Source of the DNA: Perognathus longimembris pacificus
Lineage: Eukaryota; Chordata; Mammalia; Rodentia; Heteromyidae
Assembly (NCBI RefSeq): GCF_023159225.1
Contig: NC_063167.1
Location: forward strand, 73,501,298-73,565,297
DNA length: 64,000 nt
Reading direction: 5' to 3'
This document shows, one piece after another, positions 42,061 through 55,228 of the stretch; the first letter of the stretch is position 1, and each line of letters begins with the position of its first letter. A program made the translations under genes and the position numbers. The notes under the pieces are model-generated. The model was given only the letters and a program-made list of their open reading frames with translations. It was not told the DNA's origin and did no database searches.

Positions 42061-43398
42061 AGGCACAATTTTAACTTGAAAACAAGTACTTAAAACTTCT
42101 TAAGTCTTTTAAAAATACCTGAGTATTCTTATAGAGAATTGTTTTTATTTTCCATACAAAACCCAATGCCTGATTTTCACTTAGTGTCTCTCAAGCTGAA
42201 TATCCAAATTTTATTTCTCCTTCCCAGCATCCTCCACTCTCCACTGATGTTAAGAGAAATGAATGTATTCTGAATCCGGCATGTTATTCCACACTTGATG
42301 GAAGGGCTTTCAAGCTTCTGTGTAACACATCTCCCACTGCTTTTCTGACTCCCTGAGTACAGTATGTACCAGCAAACAACTTAGGTCTCTGACCACCCAA
42401 AAGAAAATTGGATGCCCAGTTTCAGAGTAGCATTTATCTAGCCAGTTGTAAAGTACTTGCTAATTTGTGTCTTATCTGTTTACATATTTCTGCCTTTTAT
42501 TGCTTTTGCGTGCTTTGATTTTATTTTTTATCTATATTTTCTAAACTTGCCTTTATTATGATTTAGTTTTCTCTGATGTGCAAAATAATGCCCTTTGCAG
42601 ACGACATTAAACACACAGCCTGTTTTTCTTTTTTCTGGATCATTAAAATTGACCTTAAAATTAATTTCTGTCACTGAATCTCTCTCCTAAATTCTTGTAG
42701 TTGCTGTTTAGAAATTGAAGAAAGGGTCATAATAAACCCTCTGTTCTATGACTTCCTTTCATTTAGGATTCTACTCAATTCCAACACAATTTAAATAATA
42801 TGTATCCCTTCCCCACTACTGTAAACCAGTAAAGGAAATAAATAAAAATGAGTTGGCAGGGCTTCAACCTTGACTTTTCGTTTTTTGCCTCTTTGACCTT
42901 TCTGCTGTCTTTGATATGGGTCACATGATTCCCCTAGTCCCTTGCTGGACTGTGTATTTGAACTTCATCTTCTGCTTCTTTGAATTCAGGGTACTTTGTA
43001 ATTATTTCTTCTTGTCTGTTTTCTCTCTTGGCAAACTACAACTCCTCCAAGGCCCACCCTTCACTAAAAGCATCTTTCACAAAAGGTTCCATTAACCAGT
43101 TGTATGTTTTTTTTGTTTTCAGTTTCATGCAGGTGACTGAAATTTTCCTCTGCTCCTTGATGGAGACCGAATGCTTTACTGTTGAGTAGCATATTTCTTT
43201 GGATTCTTAGGTGTGTTGTGTTGAAAACATTTATTTTCTCTTGTCAAATCCTTTTCCTCTAATATTTTTTCAAATTTCAAGTCAGTACTTTGGGCTTTCA
43301 TGTAAGAACCCGAACTTTGCATACTGATGAGCTTGCATTTGAACTCTGTCATCACTTTGGATAAACTCCTAGATTAGTTAAGATTAGCTACCAGTTAA
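42061..43398. other. No feature recognised
   Basis: AT-rich sequence. A forward open frame at 42980-43189 lacks splice context and family resemblance. Confidence 0.45.
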
Positions 43399-43715
43399 CC
43401 TGGCACAGTGGCTCATACCTTTAATCCTAGCTACTTGCAAAGCAGAGATCAGGAGGTTCAAGTTCAAGCCAACTTGGAGCAAAAATCCAGGAGACCTTCT
43501 TCTCCCTGTCTTAATCATTGAAAAGCTGCATGTGGTAGCATACACCTATCATTGTAGTTATACGTAGGAATAGGAGAATCATGGGCATAAATTTTAGACC
43601 CTACTTGAAAAACAATTCAAGAAAAAAAAGTCCAGGAGCATGACTGAAGTGGTAGAATACCTGTCTGCAAAGTGCAAGACCCTGAATTCAAACCTCAGGA
43701 TCTAATACAAAACAA
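43399..43715 (+). mobile_element. Old composite SINE (B1-like units plus tRNA-like 3' unit)
   Basis: GCACAGTGGCTCATACCTTTAATCC is 7SL-like, followed by a second GTGGTAGCATACACCTATCATTG unit and then GACTGAAGTGGTAGAATACCTG...AATTCAAACCTCAGG (tRNA-like). It lacks the Geo linker, so it is a different, older lineage; 54083-54385 resembles it in reverse. Confidence 0.6.
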
Positions 43716-44292
43716 AAAAATCAACCAGTCACAGAGACTGCAGAAAACTAAGACTTAATTAAAGTGGTGTTTAGTTTCTTTCACATTAAATAAAAAAACA
43801 CTAATAGTCAATCCAGAGATGATTGGCAGTTCATTCTACAGACTGTTTCCACCCACTGGCTTTACCATACAAAAAATGAGGCCTCCACCTCATGGTCCAA
43901 AATGAAATTCCAGCTATGACATCCAAATTGCAAGTGAAGAAAGGAAAGAAAGAAGAAGTTAAAAAAGTTGCTGTGCTCTTAAGGCAATTCTGTAGAAACT
44001 GTCAGATACTCCTTATTACATCTCAGTCCCCTTCAGAATTTAGTGCCTGATCACCTCGAATAGAATCTGGAAAATAATTGTCCTGTGGCCATTTAGTTCC
44101 ATTCCTGGCTAAAAAGTGTGAGGAGGTGCATATGGCTAGGAAATAAAGGAAGGAAATGAATTTAGGGTTATTCAAACATCACAATTATGCTAAACCTCTT
44201 TTTTTTTTTCCTCTGACTAGTATTAGCTATCTTAAAGGATTTTTTAAGGATACAAGAATCACAAGTTAAGGAAGGTACCACAATATCTGGTG
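43716..44292. other. No feature recognised
   Basis: Unique-looking sequence. Confidence 0.45.
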
Positions 44293-44308
44293 TGAAAGAA
44301 GCTCTTAC

Positions 44309-44531
44309 GAGACAAGCTCTTTTTTTTTTTTTTTTTTTTGGCCAGTCCTGGGCCTTGGACTCAGGGCCTGAGCACTGTCCCTGGCTTCCTTTAGCTCAAG
44401 GCTAGCACTCTGCCACTTGAGCCACAGCGCCACTTGTGGCCGTTTTCTGTATATGTGGTGCTGGGGAATCGAACCCAGGGCCTCATGTATACGAGACAAG
44501 CTCTCTTGCCACTGGGCCATATCCCCAGCCC
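44309..44531 (-). mobile_element. IDL-Geo SINE with target-site duplication and extra 3' bases
   Basis: GTGAAAGAAGCTCTTA flanks at 44292-44307 and 44532-44547. Between the left copy and the T-run are bases 44308-44320. ACGAGACAAGCTCT (44307-44320) also occurs exactly inside the left monomer at 44491-44504. Confidence 0.92.
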
Positions 44532-44989
44532 GTGAAAGAAGCTCTTAGTAAATACTTTTGTATTCCTCTTCCTTTTCGTTAATTCTCTGCTATCATGTTG
44601 GCATTCAAATTCTGGTATCATATTTGGGCATTTGCTCCATTTGGTAGAACTAGACTTCTGGGTTGTTCCTTGTCATGGGAGAAGACGGGATTCAACACAT
44701 TATCACTCAATGTCAGCATTAATTTCTTAGATGGAAAACAGTGTAGATTGAACACAGAATTTGAGATGTCAAATACACCTGGATAAGAATCTCAGATCTG
44801 CACTCCACATGCAGTTGTGGTCACTTTCTGTGAGCTAGGGTAGTGAGCAGAAATGAGGACCAAGAGAAAAAGTGTATCTGAAGTGCGTAATACCTTGTCT
44901 GATAAAGGAAGTGGTTGCTTTTCCCTATTAATTTGGCCTAACCTGAGTGAACCTTTCCTAGAATGAACTCTTACTCCATTTTGTTTGGG

Positions 44990-45230
44990 GTGTGTGTATG
45001 TATGGGGTACTGGGGCTTGAACTAAGGGCCTGGACTGCTGTTGCTTAGGTTTTCTGCTCAAGGCTGGCTCTCTATCACTTTAGCCACAGCTCTATTTCTG
45101 GCTTTTTGGTTGTTAACTGGAGATAAGAATCTCTCAGACTTTCTTGCTTTGCTGGGTTTTGAACTTCCATCCTCAGAGCTCAGCCTCCTGAGTAGGCTGG
45201 ATTATAGGAGTGAGTCACCAGCATCCGGCA
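44990..45230 (-). mobile_element. B1-like/Geo SINE
   Basis: Full dimer, short TG tail at 44990, left half ending GATGCTGGTGACTCACTCC on the minus strand. Confidence 0.87.
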
Positions 45231-45245
45231 TTACTCTTACTTTTA

Positions 45246-45482
45246 TTTTTATTTTTTATTTATTTTTATTTTATTTTATTTTATTTTTTGGCCAGTCCTG
45301 GGCCTTGGACTCAGGGCTTGAGCACTGTCCCTGGCTTCTTCCCGCTCAAGGCTAGCACTCTGCCACTTGAGCCACAGCGCCGCTTCTGGCCGTTTTCTGT
45401 ATATGTGGTGCTGGGGAATCGAACCTAGGGCCTCGTGTATCCGAGGCAGGCACTCTTGCCACTAGGCTATATCCCCAGCCCC
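45246..45482 (-). mobile_element. IDL-Geo SINE with target-site duplication
   Basis: Tail is (ATAAA)n-like, seen as TTTTATTTTATT up to ~45288. TACTCTTACTTTTA flanks at about 45233-45246 and 45483-45496. It inserted next to the previous SINE. Confidence 0.92.
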
Positions 45483-45727
45483 TACTCTTACTTTTAAAAA
45501 TGTTTTAAAATTGGTCATCTTTGGGCATATCCAAATGAATGTTTTTAACTTGTTAATAAAACATTTTAGTATTGTCCCCAAATCATTTTATAACTCAAAC
45601 TACAGCAAAACCATCCTTGTACCTTCTCATTGAAACAAGCCTTCACCTTGTTTAGCCTTGATTTGAATGATTTTTGGTAGTCATTCTCAGGCATTACCAT
45701 CATTGAGTCTATTTCTTAGTGCTTTTT

Positions 45728-45850
45728 AGCAGTTATCAAGTACCTTCTGTGTTCCAGGCACAATGCCACCTGCTCAGGATGCAATGGTGAGAGTCTCTGT
45801 CCTTGTGGAGGTGGCACCTATTGAAAGAGACAGGTGCATCAATCACTGCA
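45728..45850 (-). mobile_element. Possible L2 3' end (antisense)
   Basis: CAGTTATCAAGTACCTTCTGTGTTCCAGGCACAATGCC, then GCAATGGTGAGAGTCTCTGTCCTTGTGGAG, has the layout of the reverse-complemented L2 3' consensus as I recall it. Confidence 0.45.
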
Positions 45851-46306
45851 AATGAATGAACATTGCCACTGAGACAGAGGAGCTGTGAAAGCAGGTACAA
45901 ATTATTACGGTCAGTGGGTTGAGTGGTGACTTTTCTGTAGTACCTGATGGAGGAGTATCTTAAAAATGAGCTCCTACATGGGCTGAGCCAACCTGCAGGA
46001 ACTGTAGGAACCTGCATGTTTTACTCCAAAGAAGGCATTAATGTTGACAGTCATCTTTAAATGTATATAACACAGTGTTAATGTGGAAGGGACTATATAA
46101 TTAAGGGTTAAATCCTTTTATAGTTTATTTGCACTATTCTGGCAAACTTTAGGGTTCTTTTCATGATACACCAAGCAGACACAAGGGATCTGTACAGGTA
46201 TTTTCAGAGATGGTTGAAAAATTACCTGTATCACCCTTAGCAAGTAGAATGTCAAGCCATATAGCCATATAGCCAGAGGAAGAAAGACTTTTAAAAAAGG
46301 CTATTT

Positions 46307-46575
46307 GCTGGCTGGTCACTGGTTGCTCACATCTGTAATCCTAGCTACTCAGGAGGTTGAGATCTGAGGATTATGGTTTGAAGCCAGTCCAGGCAGAAAA
46401 GTCCATAAGATGCTTTCAATTAACTACCAAAGTAATCAAAATTATCTCAGTTTAACCACCAAAAAGTCAGATGGAGGTGTGGCTCAAGTGGTAGGGTGCT
46501 AGCCTCAAGCAAAAAAGCTAAGCTAAGGGACAGTGCCCAGGCTCCGAATCCAGCACTACTATAGGCGTGTGTGTG
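46307..46575 (+). mobile_element. B1-like/Geo SINE
   Basis: Left half, duplicated linker region (TTTCAATTAACTACC and later AGTTTAACCACC), right half and a short TG tail. Confidence 0.85.
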
Positions 46576-47690
46576 TGTGACAAACACAAGAATGAAAAAG
46601 AAGAAAAGAAGGCTGCTTGCAAATCAACCCAATAGCCCAAGGAAAAGGAGCCCAGGGTGGGAGGCAGAGGCAGTGTGTTCCAGAGGGCTAGCTGGATCAT
46701 AGTGCCTAGGATGGCCTTTCTCAGGCCAGTGAGCAGCCCCTGTGGCTGTTAGGCTTGCACAAGCAGGTCCCCAGCCTCACCAGGATGAATACCATTGGCA
46801 GGAATGCCATGTCTTCTTTCCCTGTCTAGCTGAGCTAATGTGGGGAGTCCTGGGAAAATGTTGCCTCTCTTATCCCTAGGACAGCCTGGGAGGGCGCCCC
46901 TTCTCCATTCTTTGCAGGCCACTATAGTGTGGCCTGACTTGCCTGGGAGTGAGGAGCAGGGCAAATCAGCCCCAGATGGCAAGTTATGTCTTGCTCTGAC
47001 TAGATCACTTTAAGGTGAATTCTGTTTATGTAAAGATTTTAAAAGTTCATCTCTCTAAGGCAAAAAATACAAAATGAGTTTGTTCCTGGCCACAATTCAA
47101 TGTTGAAATAGGCAGTCCCTAACTGAGCTATGACTTGTCTTCCAAAAGCACTTGTGAGTCATCATGCAGTTACTCAAGAGGTGGTGTTGATAGTCAGGTT
47201 TGCAGGCTACCTTAAGGGAATTTGTGATGTGCCAGTGCTGCCCGAAGGCACCAGAATTCTTTCTCCCTGCAAGGAGTACCCTATAACCTGGACTTTTTTC
47301 TGCATCTTTCCTGGTATTTGGAATTCCTCCTTCAGATGTGGTCACCCTTGCCCTGGCTGCGTATGGAGGTGCATTTTAACCCTCCAGTCAGCACCTAGCT
47401 TACCCAGAACCAGCTTAGGAGCTTTGAGAAGGTTTTGTATCACAAGATGTTATCAGTATTGAGGGCTCTTGGAAGATAATTGGCTCAGGAGATTCCAAAT
47501 CATGACAAGGCCCAAAGAAGCCGGCTTGCTCCTTCTACTGTGTGAAGATACCATGAGAAGTCACTATCCATGAGGAAAGGGTCTTTTTCACCAGACACCA
47601 AATCATTCCAGTGCCCAGGCTCCAGAACTGTGAATAACATTTGTTGTTATTAAACTACCAGTTGGTGGTATTTTACTAAAGTATCTGGAT
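46576..47690. other. No feature recognised
   Basis: Moderate GC. Open frames at 46749-46982 (minus) and 47130-47462 (plus) have no recognisable domain or splice context. Confidence 0.45.
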
Positions 47691-47699
47691 GTATACTTT

Positions 47700-47906
47700 A
47701 TTTTTGTTCCAGTCCTGGGGCTTGAACTCAGGGGTGGGGCACTGCCCCTGAACTTCTTTGCTCAAGGCTTAAGTTCTACTTCTGATTTTTTGGAGTTAAG
47801 AGGCTCATGGACTTTTCTGCATAGGCTGGCTGACTTCGAATCTTAATTCTCAGATCTTAGCTTCCTGAGTAGCTAGGATAACAGGTATGAGCCACCGATG
47901 CTTGGC
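47700..47906 (-). mobile_element. B1-like/Geo SINE
   Basis: Full but shortened dimer on the minus strand, with left-half start at ~47906. Confidence 0.83.
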
Positions 47907-47916
47907 CCATTTTTGT

Positions 47917-48119
47917 TTGTTTTGTTTTTTGTCAGTCCTGGGGCTTGGACTTAGGGCCTGAGCACTGTCCCTGGGCTTCTTTTTGCTCAAGGCTAGCACA
48001 CTACCACTTGAGCCACAGCACCACTTCCAGCCTTTTCTATTTATGTGGTGTTGAGGAATCGAACCCAGGGCTTCATGCATATGAGGCAAGCACTCTACCA
48101 CCAGGCCCTATTCCCAGCC
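47917..48119 (-). mobile_element. IDL-Geo SINE with target-site duplication
   Basis: TGGCCCATTTTTGTTT on the left and TGACCCATTTTTATTT on the right. It inserted at the 5' edge of the neighbouring minus-strand SINE. Confidence 0.9.
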
Positions 48120-48129
48120 CTCCCTGACC

Positions 48130-49390
48130 CATTTTTATTTCTGTAGATTAACCCTACTCCCTCCAAGTAGGGGGTGGTGGGTGGATTTTTCCTATTTCCT
48201 GATCAGTAGCAGAACATAAATAAATCCTGATGTTCAAGTCTCCTAGAAAATAATCAGCAAGAAGTCAGACTGATGGCAAAAAGAAAAAAAAGCAAAGAAA
48301 TAGCTATCTTGAAATAGGAAATTTTTACAGCTGGAGCTTTGTTTAAGAAGAGTTACTAATATTGCCTTATAAGTGGATATGCAGATGGCAGAGGGCTGGA
48401 GATGGGAAAAGCCTTGTCTAGTTTTTGTTTTTTTTTTTCCCTGCAGAGTGGTGTCTACTTTAGAGGGGAAACAAGTCACCCCTACATAGTAATGTCTTCT
48501 GGGGACATTTTATATAGCAACTTGGAAGATAAATTTGTCACTGCCTGAGAAATATTCACTGTGGCACCTTATCTTTCCAGCCACATTTCCTTAACGGATG
48601 CCTTGACTCTTACTACTACAAAATAACAAAAAAATGTTAAGTAGTAGTAATCCACCCATACTGTGAAATTAGTACATGGTGTCCCAAAATAGATCAAAGT
48701 TTCAGTTTACATCGTCCACATTTTGTAGTTAAAATATATGTAGCTTTAATTGCAGAAGCCCAGTAAGTCTACCTCCTGTAAACAAACACTAATATTTATT
48801 GAATATTTTAAGGCTACTTCCTGTGTTGCTTTCAGAAAGACAAGGGTAAACCTAACCTTTTCAGAGAGTGCTGCCTGTTAACTTGCTGTCCACTTGATAG
48901 AAGAAACTCTAGTCACAGGCCTTTCCTTACCCTTCCTTCCTTGTTTTGGAATTTCTAGCCTACTTTTCCATCTGTGTACTTCGTTACTATGGCAATAGGC
49001 ACCATAGAAATAGAGAACAAAGCATATGTAATAAGCATCTCCAACAAGGTTCCTAAGGATCTGGGTTTCTCAGATATTTGTTAATGGTGGAATAACTGTA
49101 TTAGCCCAACTAGGAGGAACATGGAGTTAGGGATAGAATTGGGTACTGCTCTTCCCATAGTTCTGCTCTTTACTGGTCCTCTACCCCTGGGTCATGAAGG
49201 TTGAAGACTAATGGGAGCCTGCAAAGTGGATGCAGCACCATAGCAACAGTCAGTGCCCTGCAAAGGACAGATACTTCTGCTGATGCATATTGATTACATG
49301 GGTGAGGTCTTTGGGAAAATTTTCCTCCTTACCAGTAACTAGTCCCATTGCTTCATTTTGCTTTTTGGGGGGATAGGGTTGGGGGTGGAG
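48130..49390. other. No feature recognised
   Basis: AT-rich unique-looking sequence. Confidence 0.45.
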
Positions 49391-49394
49391 GGCT

Positions 49395-49567
49395 TCATGG
49401 TCCTGGGGCTTGAGCTCAGGGCCTGGGCACTGCTGCTGAGCTTTTTTGCTCAAGGCTAATACTCTACCATTTGAGCCACAGCTTCACTTTTGGCTTTTTT
49501 GGTGCTTAATATTCAGATTTCAGCTTCCTGAGTTGCTAGGATTACAGGCATGAGCGGTTAGATCCTG
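49395..49567 (-). mobile_element. B1-like/Geo SINE with internal deletion
   Basis: The linker and part of the left half are deleted (GGTGCTTAATATTCAGATTTCAGC). Both ends are recognisable. Confidence 0.8.
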
Positions 49568-50740
49568 GCTCTCATTTTAATCTTTTAATAAAGAAGATAT
49601 ACTGACTTAGGATTTTTCTTCTTCAGTAGACTATTAGATTTCCTTTTGATTTAATAAAACAATCATGACTACCAATAGCTTTACAGTATTTGTTCCTGGA
49701 CATGGATTTTTTTAAAGTAAGTCATCAGTTCATAAATGTTTATTTTTGTGCTTTTGAATTACAATGCAATATTGTAAAATGATTGATATTGTGAAAATTA
49801 TTGATTCTTATAAGGTCCATGAGCTGACACATTGTGCATGCATGGCCATTCTTTGATACAGTGCACCTTATGTGTCATATTCCTGGACAGTGCTGAGCTA
49901 TCCAAAGATGGAAGAAAATATATTCTCAGTTGTATCTTCTAGATAATTGTTTTACCACTTTGTATTGCTTGTTTTTGGGTATAGAGGGCAGGCACAATTC
50001 AAAATTATGTAGCAGTATTTTAGGCTATAAAGCCTTGGTTTATAAATCAAATTCTTGGAACTAAAGCATTGCTCTAAACTAAAGGATGCATTATGGCATG
50101 AGGGCCCAAACTTCTGCTCTAACTTCTTGTTTTTGTTGCCTTTTTTTGCGAGATGAACCTATCTGTCAGTTTTGTGATTTGCTGGAGTGGCTCTAACACT
50201 GATTTAAAAGTGTCCTTGGAACGAATCAGCACCAAAGTCTTGAGTGTCTAAAATATTTGCCTAAGACAACCTTCCCTTCCTCATGGCATAAGAAAGGCAA
50301 AGAGCACTGGACTTGGATGTCCATGTAGACTCTTGTCACCATCACTCTGGGGGTGGGGTGGAGGGGGTGCAGCTCCCCCAGGATTAGCCCAGGAGCACTG
50401 GGAAGTTTTGAAGCAGAAGGTATCAGATTTGGTTAGGGACTTAACACTGGTAGACAGATGGAAAATATGATGGAGGATATGTTGAAGGACTGATAGGGCA
50501 ATGAGACAGAACCAAGGAGACGGGAAAGAAATTTGAGAAAGTCAGAGGATTAAATGTTTCACTTTCATTAGCAGGATCATAGGGTAATTGCTTAAGTCAA
50601 ACTATACTTGTTGAAGTTTTAACTGTATCTTCTAATTTTTAGCTATTTTTCAGAGAGGGAATGGATTAAGTTTTCCACTAAATTCTCAAATCTCAGGTTG
50701 CCAGTGAATATATTTTATATTATCACTGCTTAAATATCTT
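49568..50740. other. No feature recognised
   Basis: AT-rich unique-looking sequence. Confidence 0.45.
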
Positions 50741-50741
50741 A

Positions 50742-50990
50742 GTTTTGATGCGTCAGTGGCTCACACGGGTAATCCTAGTTACCTAGGAGGCTGAGATCTG
50801 AAAATCATGGTTCAAAGCCAGCCTGGGCAGGAAAGTCCATGAGACTTTTATCTCCAATTAACAACCAAAAAGCCAGAAATGGAGCTGCGGCTCAAGTGGT
50901 AGAGTGATAACCTTGAGCAAAGAAAGCACAGGGACAATACCCAGGCTTTGAGTTCAAGCCCCAGGACTGGCACACACACACACACAAGAA
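50742..50990 (+). mobile_element. B1-like/Geo SINE with (CA)n tail
   Basis: Near-complete dimer, with GACTTTTATCTCCAATTAAC linker and CA tail at 50971-50986. Confidence 0.9.
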
Positions 50991-51925
50991 AGGTCATAGC
51001 TTAAAAATGTGTGTCCTTTGACTGGATGTGGGAAGTGTTATGAGAGAACAGCGTGATTCTGTGGGAGGAACAGAATTCTTTTGCACAGGCCAGGTTTGCT
51101 GAAACCAGGTAATCCCTGTACGCAGGGCAGCTCATTGTCCTCTAGGAGGCCAGGCCACTCTGGGCCTGTGTCATAGCTTTCACAATCTGAAGAGAACAGA
51201 GGTTGCATTTGTGAGGGGTTTCATTTTTCCTGGGTTGCTACTCTCTGAAACCTCCTGGGCTGATTCAGTTGTTTCCATTGGGTTTGATACAATCATCAAG
51301 TGGAGGCAGAAAGTAGGCTAGGTAGAAGTAGTTCTGTTTCATCAATGAAGCTGGCTTTCTGAGAGGTTGTGTAACTTGCTTAAAGTTAAGGCAGGTGATG
51401 GTAGGTGGGATAAAAGTTGTCTGTCTCTGAAGGCACCTGGTATCCCATGTGGCTGAAGTTACATACTTTCTTATGCGCGTAAGAACAGAAAGGATTGACA
51501 ACACTAAGAATGAAATTTTATTGATAATTTTTTTAACAACCACTCTTGATATTAACAAGTATATCATTTAAATTTGTGGTATACATTTTTGTCATTTGAT
51601 TGTGTGGGTTTTATCTTCAATAGGGGTTGAACTTCCAGGAGCATTAGAAACTGGAACATAAACCCAAAGAAATATTGAATTAGACAAATACCTTCTGACC
51701 CTGAACATGTATATCTTGTTTTTGTGATTTCCTGATTGTTTTGTAATTTTTTTGAGTCTGTATATACTTTGAGGCGAGGGCCTACAGGGGAGTGCTTTCT
51801 GCAGGACAGATTTCGAACTCTAGTGTGATTGTCACAGTGGTCCAGTCCATGCTTACTCCAGGATCACAGGATCATCTGAACACTGAAGACCTAGAAGAAT
51901 CAAGTAGCATTTCTTGAGCCCTGGT
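50991..51925. other. No feature recognised
   Basis: Unique-looking sequence. Minus-strand open frame 51265-51567 unsupported. Confidence 0.45.
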
Positions 51926-51929
51926 CTCT

Positions 51930-52060
51930 ACTACCAGACTGTAAGCCCCATGGGTTAGGGGTGGCAACTGTCTGGCAATGTCATTGGTTTTGCTTACCAT
52001 TGTTGTATGTCCAAAGTCACTCACCATGGAATGGCCACTATTTACTGTCTGAATGAGGGA
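51930..52060 (+). mobile_element. Possible L2 3' end
   Basis: ACCAGACTGTAAGCCCCATGGG resembles the AGACTGTGAGCTCC segment of the L2 3' consensus; the remainder is diverged. Confidence 0.45.
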
Positions 52061-52648
52061 CTGTTTACATGAGCTCATATTTATTACTCCATTAGCCATC
52101 CAGCTCAGCTACTTTTATTTCCTTACTCAAAGATCTCTTTGAAGCTTGTTTACCTCAATGGTAACTTTACTCTCTTTATTGTACTGGTTTTGTAAGCTAA
52201 GTCACAGAATTGTCTCACACTGGGCTTGTTTTTTTTTTGTCTTATCGATCTAGGAGGGCTATTAGGGAAACATCTACCTTATTTGTCTTTTGATGATTTA
52301 TTATTTGTCAGTTCAGTTAACTAGGCTTAAATTGATTTTTCCTTGTTATTTTGTTTTAGAATCATATTAATGCTGAAAAATTAAGGTTAATAGTTGGCTA
52401 ACAGGCAAATCAGAAGAAATTATAACTGTCCCAGGAATGGAGCAGAAAATCCTGAAATTTAGCACTACCCAGCAAACGGACAAGTTAAAAAAAACATATA
52501 TCTGTGTGTGTGTATGTTTGTGTATTATATATATCACATATATATGTGGTTCTTCACATTTCATATGCAAGACATATAGGGTATAACCTCAAAATACTTT
52601 TATGCTAATTGATCTTCATGGGCAACAGCATTTGAACTGCTCAACATA

Positions 52649-52901
52649 AACTGGGCACCAGTGACTCATGCCTGTAATCCTATGTACTCAGGATGCTGAG
52701 ATCTGAGGATCGTGGTTTGAAGCTAGTCCAGGCAGGAAAGTCAGTGAGAATCTTTTACTTCTAATTACCAGCAAAAGGCTGGAAGTAGAGGTATGGCTCA
52801 AGTGGTAGAGTGCTAGTGTTGAGTGATAACGCTAAGGGACAACACTCAGACCCTGAGTTCAAGCCCTAGGACCAACACACACACACACACACACACACGA
52901 A
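52649..52901 (+). mobile_element. B1-like/Geo SINE with (CA)n tail
   Basis: CTGGGCACCAGTGACTCATGCC start, complete dimer, CA repeat at 52875-52899. Confidence 0.9.
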
Positions 52902-54080
52902 AAAGTTCTTTCTTTAAAAATAAGAGTTTTCTTCCCTAGATTTTATTTTGGTGCCTTATTGCCAATACATTGAGTTTTGAAATTTTCTCTGTGTATTTCT
53001 GAGATTTTGATCTAATAATCTCATTTGGCAGGCTCTGCAGATGTTGTTTTTTATCGACTACTGCTAAGTTATATGAAAGTACAAAACTAAAAAAAACAAC
53101 AAACCCCCTCTGTTGGCCTAAGATATCCAGAGTTTCATAAAATTTAAGCCTTGAATTACCTTTTATAATTTTGTTTATTTGTAAAAAATGTAGACTAATA
53201 TTAGTAATATCCCAGAAAGTATGTTTTCAATGGGTTACATCTATTTAAAGATCTCTCAGAAGACCAATAGTGAAGCTAGCAGCAGGTTTTGGTAGAGCAG
53301 CTAATTTTCTTGATAAATCATATCTGTACCCATTTCTACTAGAACAGGAAGAGATCTTAGTTTTCTGTAATTTAGTGTTGGGTATAATGTGATTAATGTT
53401 TGTATTTGTTATTCATGATTGTGCTTTAGTGAAGCAGAATGCAATGTCCTAAGAGAATGTAAACTCAGAATTATACCCATCTTATTGGGCTAGTCTGCAG
53501 TTTTGTTTGAAGAGGAACTCTCACAATGACTTTTGTCTTCTAACTTAATTATTTAATATAGTTGGAATTTTCTCACAAACCTGAAAGTATATATTGTTTA
53601 CTTTGCAGTCCCTTAAAGTTTTCTCAGTTTTTCTACTATGATTAAAAGTCAGTGGCGCTGTATGTGGTGACACATGCCTGTAACTTGCACTTGGCAGGCA
53701 AAGGTAGAAAGATTGTGCTTTCTCGGCAATGGTACTGTGTGTGTCTAACTTAAAAAGGACAGGGCAGCAATCAGGTAGACATCTCAAGGAGAAGTAGTTC
53801 ACAAGTCTCTGCAGGTTCTGTGGAAACTTTGTAGGACAGTCATGCTGTCAGAGGACTATCTGGAAAGATGAATAAGGGAGTAAGATTGGAGCTGAGGAAA
53901 GGACATGTGCAGTACTGAAATAATCATTGCTGAAATGCTGCTTTTGGACTTGGCTTCAAAACAAAGTAGGCATGGTGTGGCATGAACTAACTCATTGCTG
54001 CTGGAGCCAGGGACAGCAACTCATGAGGACTCTGAGACTTTTAGATGTGGTACAGATTTTTCCTAGTTTGAATTTTTTCC
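52902..54080. other. Mostly unannotated; weak B1 fragment
   Basis: GTATGTGGTGACACATGCCTG near 53660 may be an isolated B1 fragment. Otherwise nothing is recognised. Confidence 0.4.
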
Positions 54081-54082
54081 CC

Positions 54083-54385
54083 CTGATACTGGGGTTTGAA
54101 TTCAGGCCTCGTGCTTACTAACCAGGTGCCCTACCTACCACCCAAGCCACACTTACAGTGTTTTCTGCCTTTAGTTATTTTTCAGATAGGGCTTTATGCT
54201 TTTTGCCCTAACCAGACTTGGACCAAAGTCCTTGTACCTACTATGCCTCTTATATAGCTGGAATGAACAGGTATGAACCACTACATCTGTCTTGTTGGTT
54301 GAGATCACTTCTCATTTTTTGCCTAGGCTGGCCTCAAACTACAGTCCTAACTCCCCTCCCCTCCAAGCAACTGAGATTACAGATA
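54083..54385 (-). mobile_element. Old composite SINE (tRNA-like plus B1-like)
   Basis: GATACTGGGGTTTGAATTCAGG reads as a B box on the minus strand; the rest resembles two B1-like units (GGCTGGCCTCAAACTACAG near 54327). Counterpart of 43399-43715. Confidence 0.55.
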
Positions 54386-55225
54386 TCCTAATGAATAAAT
54401 GGTGCATAGGCTAGCCCATCTGGACAATAGCTATGTTCAAAGGCGTAATGAGAGATGGTGTTGGAAAAGCATCCTACAACCAGATATTGAGTCAGGTGAG
54501 CTCTGGCAGATGCAGGTTCATTGAGTGAACCTCCAAATCTGCTTTATGTGATTCTAGGTGGAGTTGCAGTTCAGCTTGGCCTGTACCTCCAGGATGGCAG
54601 GAACTCTGCTTTCTCATCGGCTAAGGCATTGCACATGGGCTGTTCCATGCTCTGTTCTGCAAGGTGCACTTGAGTGCATTTTTGCAAACTGAGCTTCAGT
54701 GGTGGAATATGGAGGGTTATCCTGCAGCTTCCTCTCAGTCCAGCAGCATGTATGGTTTTGTACTTGCAGTGGATCTGCTTTTCCCTTCCAAGCCCCTTCC
54801 TGCTCCTTTCCCCATGGTTTCTCTTGGAGGCCTGAGAATGGGCAAGATACAATAGTTACTGAGTCCCCTGTGAGATAGGTATGAATTCATGAAGGTGTGA
54901 ATTTAGCCTTCTGGAAATAACCTTTAACGGCAGACCAAGTGACACTCACAGAACACTGATCTACATAGAATGCCTTTGATTTGGCTTTCAGAAGCAGCGA
55001 TATCTCTCCCTTCCTTCTAGTAAGAGAGGACAGACAGACATATCAGAGAAACCTGGACAGTTGGTAAGGCTAAGGAGTTGTTCACTATTCAGACATGATT
55101 CAGTGCTATGCTTTCATGTATGCTTGTGAAAATGGTCTGCTGTATTTTTAGTAATTTTGCAAGCCACTTGTTCAACACGACCATTAAAAAGTTAAATTAT
55201 AAAAGTTCATAAAGTATTATCAGTA
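54386..55225. other. No feature recognised
   Basis: Unique-looking sequence. Overlapping open frames at 54571-54855 on both strands lack domain resemblance. Confidence 0.45.
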
Positions 55226-55228
55226 ATG

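Noticed and set aside
45238..45290. Apparent (TTTTA)n satellite
   Set aside because: It is the reverse-complemented A-rich tail of the adjacent IDL-Geo SINE, enclosed by that SINE's target duplication.
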